From: Candidatus Altarchaeales archaeon
Lineage (GTDB): Archaea > Altiarchaeota > Altiarchaeia > IMC4 > QMZM01
Length of the DNA stretch: 6,238 bases
Direction: 5' to 3'
Assembly: GCA_003663115.1 (NCBI GenBank)
Contig: QMZJ01000076.1
Coordinates: 1 to 6,238, forward strand
The position numbers and the translations under genes were made by a program. The notes beneath the pieces are model-generated. The model was not told where the DNA came from, made no database searches, and worked only from the letters and a program-made list of their open reading frames with translations. Below, piece by piece: positions 1-4,896 of this stretch (the stretch's first letter is position 1; the number at the start of each line of letters is the position of its first letter).

Positions 1-99
1 ATTATGGGAGGAATTAATTTCAATGAAATTTAAGTGTCATCGAGTCCCCGTAGAGGACGAAGATGGCACCCGCATGTCAACTGGGCGTGACAGTTGATG
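1..99. other. Non-coding end of window downstream of the operon
   Basis: No convincing gene lies here. On the minus strand this is the sequence just after the stop of the J-domain gene. It holds an imperfect hairpin (72-100) but no T-rich run that would mark an archaeal or intrinsic bacterial terminator. On the plus strand a 24-codon frame (23-97) follows a GGGAGGA at 6-12. It is too short and unlike anything recognised, so it is not called as a gene. Confidence 0.5.
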
Positions 100-100
100 C
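72..100 (-). other. Imperfect hairpin at the 3' end of the operon
   Basis: GCAT plus CAACTG (72-75, 78-83) pairs with CAGTTG plus ATGC (91-100), leaving a 2-nt bulge at 76-77 and a 7-nt loop. It overlaps the first base of the J-domain gene's stop codon. It could protect or define the transcript's 3' end, but no T-tract follows on either strand, so calling it a terminator would be a guess. Confidence 0.25.
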
Positions 101-465
101 TAAATTCCGCGATAATCATCTTTCTTAATCTCTTTATTCTCTTTTCCGGGACCCCACATCCAGTCCTCCTGAAAACCCTTCATGTATTTTGAGTAGAAAT
201 CTTCAACCCCTTTTTTGGTAAAGGAGTACCTGTAGTTCTCGCAATATTCCATTATGAGTTTGTAGGCTTTGTTTATCTCTTTCATTCGTTCCTCGAATTC
301 CTTTTTCTTTCTACCTTTATATCTATCCGGATGATACCTCTTTACCAATTCTCTATAAGCCTCCTTGATCTCCTTCAGGGTTGCGGTTTCCCCCAGATTA
401 AGACTCTTTCTGGCCTTATCTATCTGCTCGAAATTATCAGATTCCATCCCTGTCTTTTTATCCAT
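100..465 (-). CDS. Small J-domain (DnaJ-like) protein
   Basis: A 121-residue protein whose first ~75 residues form a J domain: a short first helix, a basic helix II (EAYRELVKRY), the HPD tripeptide at 45-47 and a lysine/glutamate-rich helix III ending near EINKAYKLI. The HPD motif is what stimulates the ATPase of Hsp70/DnaK partners. There is no Gly/Phe linker, zinc-finger domain or C-terminal substrate domain, so this is a class III J protein rather than a full DnaJ. The tail (76-121) is rich in aromatic and charged residues (WMWGPG at 102-107) and is not recognised. It starts 6 nt after the thioredoxin stop and is the last gene of the operon. The first ATG is used; a second ATG at codon 7 is possible because no strong ribosome site separates them. 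Inferred role: recruiting Hsp70 to fold or remodel a cofactor protein encoded upstream, by analogy with HscB in Fe-S assembly, though it is not HscB. Confidence 0.85.
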   Translation of the reverse strand: MDKKTGMESDNFEQIDKARKSLNLGETATLKEIKEAYRELVKRYHPDRYKGRKKKEFEERMKEINKAYKLIMEYCENYRYSFTKKGVEDFYSKYMKGFQEDWMWGPGKENKEIKKDDYRGI

Positions 466-471
466 GGCATT

Positions 472-879
472 TCAATTCCCCAAATTTTTGTTAAGCCAGT
501 CCCTCACATGAGGTTCGGGTATAGCCCCCAAAAATTCCCCTACTATCCTGCCCTTCTTGAACATCTTTACGGATGGAATACTCATAATTCCATATCTCTG
601 CGCTACAGATCTGTTCTGGTCCACATTAATCTTGGCTAAAATAAATTTCCCGTCGTACTCCTTAGCCAGTTTCTCTAAGGTCGGGGAGAGGAATAGACAG
701 GGCTGACACCAGGGGGCCCAGAAATCTACTACTATTGGCGTTTCCTTGGATCTCTCTATCACCTCTTCCTGGAAATCCGAGTCATTAACATCTATTATTG
801 TTTCTTTTTTTCCGAATATCCTCCTTCGCAACTCCTCTTCCTTCCTCTTTCTGATTTCCTCTAATTCCTTATCTTCCAT
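472..879 (-). CDS. Thioredoxin-like protein with WCQPC active site
   Basis: 135 residues. The thioredoxin fold spans about 27-135, with the active site WCQPC (C58, C61) inside VVDFWAPWCQPC and the conserved cis-proline at P102 (SIPSVKMF). Canonical thioredoxins have WCGPC; the Gln may alter redox potential or partner choice. Residues 1-22 are an added, highly charged Glu/Arg/Lys helix (EEIRKRKEEELRRR) with no signal peptide or membrane segment, so the protein is cytoplasmic. It lies between the NifX-like gene and the J-domain gene. The ATG at 879 is the only plausible start because an in-frame stop lies four codons upstream. The nearest strong ribosome site (AGGAGG, 903-908) is 23 nt away, at the end of the preceding gene. 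Likely role: reducing thiols or disulfides on the operon's cysteine-rich ATPases or NifX-like proteins (inference). Confidence 0.92.
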   Translation of the reverse strand: MEDKELEEIRKRKEEELRRRIFGKKETIIDVNDSDFQEEVIERSKETPIVVDFWAPWCQPCLFLSPTLEKLAKEYDGKFILAKINVDQNRSVAQRYGIMSIPSVKMFKKGRIVGEFLGAIPEPHVRDWLNKNLGN

Positions 880-899
880 TTTATTCTTTTGTTATAGCA

Positions 900-1271
900 T
901 TACCTCCTTTTTCTGAATGCATGTTGCTCACACGCATTTTTATCTGTAGCCATCTGGAGCATGTTATCCTTCCACATCCGGATTGCATCCCTTACCGTTC
1001 CTTTTGCCCCGATATATACTTCTATCCCAAATTCCTCAAACATACCTACTGCCCTGCGTCCCAGATTAGAACAGAGCACTATATTCACACCTTTTTTCTG
1101 CATTAGCTCTGGGGGATACCCACTGCCACCCATATGATGGCTAGTATTTGGAATCACCTCTACCTTTTCTGTTTCTAAATCCACTATGGTAAAGGTTGGA
1201 GCATATCCAAAATGCTCTCCAATTTGTTCATCTAAACCCTTATTGCCAAGAGTTGGAATACATGCTCTCAT
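900..1271 (-). CDS. NifX-like protein (dinitrogenase iron-molybdenum cofactor domain)
   Basis: 123 residues. It has the Nitro_FeMo-Co fold (NifX/NifY/VnfX, C-terminal NifB): N-terminal MRACIPTLG strand, GLDEQIGEHFGYAPTFTIVD, the glycine-rich segment at 47-51, and VLCSNLGRRAVGMFEEFGIEVY leading to a GTVRDAI helix. Proteins of this family bind Fe-S or FeMo-cofactor precursors in nitrogenase maturation, but stand-alone archaeal members have no assigned substrate. Possible metal or cluster ligands are H45-H46, C67 and the tail C114/H117 (ACEQHAFRKRR). It begins 1 nt after the stop of the second ferredoxin-insert ATPase (TAA-A-ATG), which suggests translational coupling. The operon encodes a second, longer protein of this family at 4097-4660. 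The pairing with ferredoxin-insert ATPases suggests a cofactor or cluster carrier, not a nitrogenase factor, since no nitrogenase gene is in view. Confidence 0.9.
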   Translation of the reverse strand: MRACIPTLGNKGLDEQIGEHFGYAPTFTIVDLETEKVEVIPNTSHHMGGSGYPPELMQKKGVNIVLCSNLGRRAVGMFEEFGIEVYIGAKGTVRDAIRMWKDNMLQMATDKNACEQHAFRKRR

Positions 1272-1272
1272 T

Positions 1273-2127
1273 TTATCTCTTAATTATTTCTGACCAGATC
1301 TTTTTAACTCGCTCACTCGTCTGAGAGGATGAAAATTCTATTGCCGTCTTCAATTCGATCATTGCCCTTGTAATGCTTGAATCGTAGGGAATCTTTCCGA
1401 GTAGATGTATTCCATTTTCATTACAGAAAGTTTCAATCTCATTCGTCTTCTCTTCGTTGATATCAAATTTATTAATGCATACCGATGTTTTTATTTTAAA
1501 GTGTTCTGCTACACCGAGAATCCTCTCGAGGTCGTGGATCCCCGAAACAGTTGGCTCGGTGACTATCAGTGCTAAATCCACCCCGGAGAGTGATGCGATT
1601 ACGGGACACCCGATTCCCGGAGAGCCATCGATGAGGATCAATTCCCTTTTCTCCCTCTCTGCCAGTTCCTTAGCTTTTCTCTTTACCTCGGTAACGAGCT
1701 TACCCGAGGCCTCTTCTCCAATTTTCAGCTGAGCGTGAACGAAGGGTCCGAATCTCGTTCTCGATATATAGATCCTTCCAGCCTCTCTATCGATCATCTC
1801 TATAGCATCCGTGGGACATATAAAGGCGCAGGCCCCACAGCCCTCACACCTAAGGTCAATTATGTTGAAACCCTCATCGATCGCATTGAATCTGCAAACA
1901 TCTCTACACCTCCCGCATTCTACGCATCTGGATTCATCCTTCACCGGAGCTTTAAGGGCATAGAACGGAATCTCTCTTTGAATTCTTGGCTGTAAAATTA
2001 TATGCAAATCTGGGGCATCAACGTCACAGTCTGCTATCACCGCATTTTCTGCCAGTGAAGCAAAACCAGCAACCAGTGTTGTTTTCCCCGTACCACCTTT
2101 ACCGCTGATGACTAAGACCTGTTTCAT
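1273..2127 (-). CDS. MinD-type P-loop ATPase with inserted 2[4Fe-4S] ferredoxin domain (second copy)
   Basis: 284 residues, of the COG1149 type. Deviant Walker A SGKGGTGKTT sits at 8-17 and switch I DCDVDAP at 33-39. A bacterial-type ferredoxin is inserted at ~60-112, with two cluster motifs: C68-xx-C71-xx-C74-xxx-C78 and C94-xx-C97-xx-C100-xxx-C104-P. Switch II is DGSPGIGCPV (167-176), followed by the TEP nucleotide region (190-192). The family couples ATP-dependent dimer changes to an Fe-S electron carrier; no partner or reaction is firmly established. It starts at an ATGA overlap with the upstream paralogue and has no ribosome site of its own, so translation is probably coupled and the two proteins are likely made in fixed ratio, perhaps as a heterodimer (inference). 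It keeps the GEEASGKLV segment (137-144) after the insert, which the first copy has lost. C174 is discussed in the findings. Confidence 0.94.
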   Translation of the reverse strand: MKQVLVISGKGGTGKTTLVAGFASLAENAVIADCDVDAPDLHIILQPRIQREIPFYALKAPVKDESRCVECGRCRDVCRFNAIDEGFNIIDLRCEGCGACAFICPTDAIEMIDREAGRIYISRTRFGPFVHAQLKIGEEASGKLVTEVKRKAKELAEREKRELILIDGSPGIGCPVIASLSGVDLALIVTEPTVSGIHDLERILGVAEHFKIKTSVCINKFDINEEKTNEIETFCNENGIHLLGKIPYDSSITRAMIELKTAIEFSSSQTSERVKKIWSEIIKR

Positions 2128-2960
2128 TTTTCAGTTTCTACTCTTTCTATCTTCCTGAAAACATTCCCGAACCTTTTCCTCCACTCCGGCATTTCCTTAA
2201 TGAATGGAATTCCCTTAGAGTAGAGTTCTGCAATCTTCCTGTCGTAGGGAATTTTTAGCAGGATTGGAATTCCTTTTTCATTACAGAAATTCTCAGTATC
2301 CCGGTTTCCCATTCCATCCCTATTTATGACGACCCCGAATTTCACATTCAGCTCTTTACATAACTCTACTGCGAGCCTCAGATCGTGAAGTCCAAATGGG
2401 GTGGGTTCTGTGACAAGTAAACAGTAATCGACCCCGGAGATCGCCTCGATTACGGGGCATGCAGTACCGGGGGGAACATCCAGGATTACGGTTTTTTCTC
2501 TATTCACCTTTTTCTTTAGCCTCTTGATCAGGGGTGTTGACATGGCCTCTCCGATATTCAGTACGCCTCGAAGAAATTCTATCTCACCTTCAGCTTTTTC
2601 GATTATTCCAATAGTTCTATCCTTTTCGGTTATCGCTCCTCGAGGGCATGCCATCTGGCAGAGTCCGCAGCCGTGGCAGAGCTCCTTGAAAACCATCACC
2701 TTATCGGGCAAAACTGCAAGTGCGTTGTATTGACAAAGCTCTGAGCATTTCCCGCAGTGGGTACATCTCTCTTCGTCTATGACCGGAATTTGAATGGATA
2801 CATCCTCCACCTTCTCGAGCTCGAGCTTCAGGAAGAGATTGGAATTTGGCTCCTCAACGTCACAGTCGATAAGTTGAACATTATCCAGGGATAATGTCAG
2901 ATTCACAGCTACAGTAGTCTTTCCCGTACCTCCCTTTCCGCTGGCGATCGCTATAATCAT
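2124..2960 (-). CDS. MinD-type P-loop ATPase with inserted 2[4Fe-4S] ferredoxin domain (first copy)
   Basis: 278 residues from the ATG at 2960. Walker A is SGKGGTGKTT (7-16) and switch I DCDVEEPNSN (32-41). The ferredoxin insert (~58-112) carries C66-xx-C69-xx-C72-xxx-C76 and C95-xx-C98-xx-C101-xxx-C105-P, enough for two [4Fe-4S] clusters. Switch II is DVPPGTACPV (161-170) and TEP lies at 184-186. It is a paralogue of the next gene with the same domain order. Its equivalent of the GKLV segment is altered (GEAMSTPLIKRL, 137-148), so the two copies probably have distinct roles. Start choice: a GTG at 2972 would add four residues, but the ATG forms an ATGA overlap with the Mrp stop, matches the junction to the second copy and gives the usual family N-terminus. 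Predicted cytoplasmic. Likely an ATP-gated electron carrier or cluster donor acting with its paralogue; the redox partner is unknown. Confidence 0.93.
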   Translation of the reverse strand: MIIAIASGKGGTGKTTVAVNLTLSLDNVQLIDCDVEEPNSNLFLKLELEKVEDVSIQIPVIDEERCTHCGKCSELCQYNALAVLPDKVMVFKELCHGCGLCQMACPRGAITEKDRTIGIIEKAEGEIEFLRGVLNIGEAMSTPLIKRLKKKVNREKTVILDVPPGTACPVIEAISGVDYCLLVTEPTPFGLHDLRLAVELCKELNVKFGVVINRDGMGNRDTENFCNEKGIPILLKIPYDRKIAELYSKGIPFIKEMPEWRKRFGNVFRKIERVETEK

Positions 2961-3787
2961 CTCCCTTTCCACCCGGATATCCTGTCCACAATCCCATTAA
3001 ATGCTTTTCCGGCCTCTGAATCATGATGGTTCAGGATGAATGGCCTTCCATTATCGCTATCCTTCACAATTACGGGATCAATTGGTATTCTACCCAGGAA
3101 AGGAACCCCAAGTTCTTTTGCTGCCCTCTCTCCCCCACCCATCTTAAACAGATTGATCTCTTTACCGCAGTAGGGGCATCTAAATCCAGACATATTTTCG
3201 ATTACCCCCATAACGGGGACATTCAACCTCTTCGAGAAATTCACTGCCCTTCTTGAGTCCATCAGGGCAACATCCTGAGGTGTTGTTACGATGATCGACC
3301 CCGTTATATCCGGAATTAACTGTGCAATACTTAATGGCTCATCACCGGTCCCTGGAGGGAGATCAGCAATCAAATAATCCAGATTACCCCATACAACATC
3401 GGATAGAAATTGTTGCAGTGCTCCCATCTTTAAGGGGCCCCTCCATATCACCGGCGAATCCTCTTCCAGAAAGAATGCCAGAGAGATTACCTCGAGCGCC
3501 CTCCCCCTCCCAATGGGTATTTTAGCCGGAAGTATCCCCTCTGGTGTAGTATTCGGTTTGAAATTCTCTATCTTGAGCATCTTGGGGACATTTGGCCCGT
3601 GAATGTCTGCATCCAGTATCCCTGTATTGAAACCCTTCATCTGAAGTGCAAAAGCGAGGTTTACAGCTACGGTAGTTTTCCCTACGCCACCCTTCCCGCT
3701 CATGACCATTATCTTGTTCTCTATCTTCCCGATCCTCTTCTTAATTAATTCCTTCCGTTCCTCCAGAGTTAGTTCTTTGTTTACCAT
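2957..3787 (-). CDS. mrp: Mrp/NBP35-family Fe-S carrier ATPase
   Basis: 276 residues. After a charged N-terminal helix (1-25) comes the deviant Walker A SGKGGVGKTT (30-39), then DADIHGPNVPKML (59-71), switch II DLPPGTGDEP (142-151) and the family's cysteine pair CPYC (204-207) in ENMSGFRCPYCG. In Mrp/ApbC/NBP35 proteins this CxxC from each subunit holds a bridging [4Fe-4S] cluster that is passed to apo-proteins. The N-terminal DUF59/MIP18 domain of many bacterial Mrp proteins is absent, as in archaeal ApbC/Nbp35 homologues. An AAGGGG ribosome site lies 5 nt before the ATG. It overlaps the first ferredoxin-insert ATPase by 4 nt (ATGA), so it may supply clusters to the two ferredoxin inserts or the NifX-like proteins (inference). 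Family assignment is firm; the specific client is not. Confidence 0.96.
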   Translation of the reverse strand: MVNKELTLEERKELIKKRIGKIENKIMVMSGKGGVGKTTVAVNLAFALQMKGFNTGILDADIHGPNVPKMLKIENFKPNTTPEGILPAKIPIGRGRALEVISLAFFLEEDSPVIWRGPLKMGALQQFLSDVVWGNLDYLIADLPPGTGDEPLSIAQLIPDITGSIIVTTPQDVALMDSRRAVNFSKRLNVPVMGVIENMSGFRCPYCGKEINLFKMGGGERAAKELGVPFLGRIPIDPVIVKDSDNGRPFILNHHDSEAGKAFNGIVDRISGWKGR

Positions 3788-3867
3788 CTATACCCCTTTG
3801 TGCCCTTGTCACCTTGTTGCCGCGATACATTCTCATTTAGGTTCCGAATCGAATTTCCCATTTCTCC

Positions 3868-4083
3868 TCAGTGAGACCATCTGCCTCTTCCACGGCCCAT
3901 ACCTCTGCCGCCGCCATGACCCCTGCCAAAACCTCGACCACGATATGGTCTACTATACACGGACCTTTGCTGGATTGCCGACACAGGGGCTGAGACTGGT
4001 GGAATTCCCGTTAAGCAGAAACCCCTCCCTCTACCGGTGAGGGGCCCTAAACCTCGAGGCCCTGTTCCATCAAAACCTGGCAT
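3868..4083 (-). CDS. Small glycine/arginine-rich DUF5320-like protein
   Basis: 71 residues. The N-terminus MPGFDGTGPRGLGPLTGRG is the hallmark start of DUF5320-type proteins found near NifX-like and MinD-type genes; their function is unknown. A single cysteine (C23) follows, then a Ser/Pro/Val linker, then an RG-rich tail (RGRGFGRGHGGGRGMGRGRGRW, about 48-69). Many DUF5320 proteins end in a coiled coil. This one stops at the RG tail, while the neighbouring NifX fusion has exactly such a coiled coil. No frameshift was found that would restore one. GGAGGTG (4089-4095) sits 5 nt before the ATG, and the gene starts 13 nt after the upstream stop. Its tail shares an identical 37-bp DNA segment with the NifX-fusion gene. 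It is probably a small scaffold or binding partner, but nothing in the sequence fixes its role. Confidence 0.8.
   Translation of the reverse strand: MPGFDGTGPRGLGPLTGRGRGFCLTGIPPVSAPVSAIQQRSVYSRPYRGRGFGRGHGGGRGMGRGRGRWSH
3880..3916 (-). repeat. 37-bp direct repeat, copy in the DUF5320-like gene
   Basis: Identical base for base to 4247-4283. It encodes the Gly/Arg tail (GGGRGMGRGRGR) of the DUF5320-like protein in the same register as the other copy. Perfect identity including third codon positions implies recent duplication or gene conversion, not protein-level convergence. Confidence 0.9.
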
Positions 4084-4088
4084 TTTTA

Positions 4089-4095
4089 CACCTCC
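4089..4095 (-). promoter_or_regulatory. Strong ribosome binding site of the DUF5320-like gene
   Basis: GGAGGTG, complementary to the archaeal 16S 3' end, lies 5 nt before the ATG at 4083 and just after the stop of the upstream gene. It supports the reality and start of a small low-complexity gene that could otherwise be doubted. Confidence 0.75.
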
Positions 4096-4096
4096 A

Positions 4097-4660
4097 TTAT
4101 TTTTTTAATTCATCAATTCTCTTCTTTATCTCATTTAATTGCTCCTCTAATTGCTCTACCCGGGTCTTCAACATCTGCAGTTCCTGTTCCTTCGTTTGTG
4201 GAGGTAGTGTAGTTGATGAAGCCTGAGCAGGTGTACTCCACATACCTCTGCCTCTTCCACGGCCCATACCTCTGCCGCCGCCACGGCCCATACCCATTCC
4301 TCCAAATCTCGGGGCGGTGGATTGAGTGATCTCGGGTAATTCGCCATTTACATGCTTCATTACCACCTCCTTCACATTCCCCTGTGCTGAAACTACACTT
4401 ATCCCGGCCTGATTCAGAATCGGATACGCATTCGGTCCATAATTACCCGCAATCACCACATTGGCCCCCTTATTTGTGACCAGCTGTGCAGCCTGAATCC
4501 CTGCACCACCCATCGCTCCGGCGAACTCATTCGGGATTACCTCTACATTTTTGATCTCTTTATCTTCCATATCTACGAAGGTGAAGGTGGGACATCTCCC
4601 GAATACCGGGAAGACCTGATCCTCTAAACCCCCCTGGTTTGTTGCTATGCAAATTCTCAT
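4097..4660 (-). CDS. NifX-like domain fused to RG-rich linker and C-terminal coiled coil
   Basis: 187 residues from the ATG at 4660. Residues 1-~100 are a Nitro_FeMo-Co (NifX-like) domain: MRICIATNQGGLEDQVFPVFGRCPTF start, AMGGAG (39-44), NVVIAGNYGPNAYPIL, GNVKEVV. Residues 111-131 are Gly/Arg/Met-rich (GMGMGRGGGRGMGRGRGRGM). A Ser/Thr/Pro linker (132-146) leads to a charged heptad-type coiled coil (149-187) ending RIDELKK. The tail resembles the end of DUF5320 proteins, so the gene looks like a NifX/DUF5320 composite. The frame stays open to a GTG at 4696, but GGAGGTG at 4670-4676 lies 9 nt before the ATG and the ATG gives the normal family N-terminus. The coiled coil suggests oligomer formation. 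The NifX domain may carry a metal cofactor or cluster, but the only cysteines are C4 and C23, fewer than in the stand-alone paralogue at 900-1271. Substrate unknown. Confidence 0.88.
   Translation of the reverse strand: MRICIATNQGGLEDQVFPVFGRCPTFTFVDMEDKEIKNVEVIPNEFAGAMGGAGIQAAQLVTNKGANVVIAGNYGPNAYPILNQAGISVVSAQGNVKEVVMKHVNGELPEITQSTAPRFGGMGMGRGGGRGMGRGRGRGMWSTPAQASSTTLPPQTKEQELQMLKTRVEQLEEQLNEIKKRIDELKK
4247..4283 (-). repeat. 37-bp direct repeat, copy in the NifX-fusion gene
   Basis: Exact partner of 3880-3916, 367 bp away in the same orientation. It encodes the RG-rich linker of the NifX fusion. A 14-base part of it (CCACGGCCCATACC on the plus strand) recurs immediately beside it at 4281-4294, so the tract also has internal repetition. 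Confidence 0.9.
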
Positions 4661-4669
4661 TTTTATGTG

Positions 4670-4676
4670 CACCTCC
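4670..4676 (-). promoter_or_regulatory. Ribosome binding site that fixes the NifX-fusion start
   Basis: GGAGGTG lies 9 nt before the ATG at 4660 and downstream of the alternative GTG start at 4696, so it argues for the shorter protein. It sits in the 26-nt gap after the zinc-ribbon gene. Confidence 0.75.
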
Positions 4677-4686
4677 AAATTTACTT

Positions 4687-4896
4687 TTAAGCCCACCTGG
4701 GGCCTCTTCCAGCTCCACCTCTTCCCCTGCCCTCGGCAGAGGGACCTCTACCTCTTCCGGCTCTTGGTCCAGAATTTACTCTATGGACATTACCCCCACA
4801 TTTGGGGCATTTCATCTGTCTTCCCATCCCACCGGTTCCATAGGGCACCTCAAATTCATTTCCGCAGTCGTAACATCTAAATTTTCTTGTTGCCAT
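4687..4896 (-). CDS. Small zinc-ribbon protein with RG-rich tail
   Basis: 69 residues. Two cysteine knuckles, CYDCG (C8, C11) and CPKCGG (C30, C33), spaced by 18 residues, form a zinc-ribbon (or rubredoxin-like) site. Residues 45-69 are a low-complexity tail of GRGRG and GAGRG repeats ending GPRWA. The protein has no recognised named family; FmdB-type and DUF5320-associated zinc ribbons are the nearest in style. It overlaps the end of the regulator gene by 20 nt, and its ribosome site (GGTGA, 4902-4906, 5 nt before the ATG) lies within that gene, so translation is coupled to the regulator. It is the first of three neighbouring proteins with RG-rich tails. It could bind nucleic acid, metal, or a shared protein partner; none can be chosen from sequence alone. 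Confidence 0.82.
   Translation of the reverse strand: MATRKFRCYDCGNEFEVPYGTGGMGRQMKCPKCGGNVHRVNSGPRAGRGRGPSAEGRGRGGAGRGPRWA

Noticed and set aside
1..100. A tRNA or C/D-box RNA in the non-coding end
   Set aside because: No cloverleaf, T-loop consensus or paired box C/D motifs could be assembled from either strand.
1457..1995. Two plus-strand open frames antisense to the second ferredoxin-insert ATPase
   Set aside because: The minus strand encodes a full domain structure with eight correctly spaced cysteines; the plus frames resemble nothing known.
2961..2972. GTG at 2972 as start of the first ferredoxin-insert ATPase
   Set aside because: The ATG at 2960 makes an ATGA overlap with the Mrp stop, exactly as at the next junction, and gives the normal N-terminus.
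3868..4083. Frameshifted DUF5320 gene that has lost its coiled coil
   Set aside because: Other frames meet stops soon after codon 23 and offer no better continuation; the present frame keeps a coherent RG tail to its stop.
4240..4300. Short GC-rich repeats as a CRISPR or other array
   Set aside because: The repeats are contiguous Gly/Arg codons in frame with no unique spacers.
900..4660. A classical nitrogenase operon, suggested by NifX-like domains
   Set aside because: No nifH, nifD, nifK, nifE, nifN or radical SAM nifB is present; NifX-like domains occur widely in non-diazotrophs.
4661..4696. GTG at 4696 as start of the NifX-fusion protein
   Set aside because: It would place a strong GGAGGTG site inside the coding region and add 12 residues not typical of the family; the ATG at 4660 is correctly spaced from that site.
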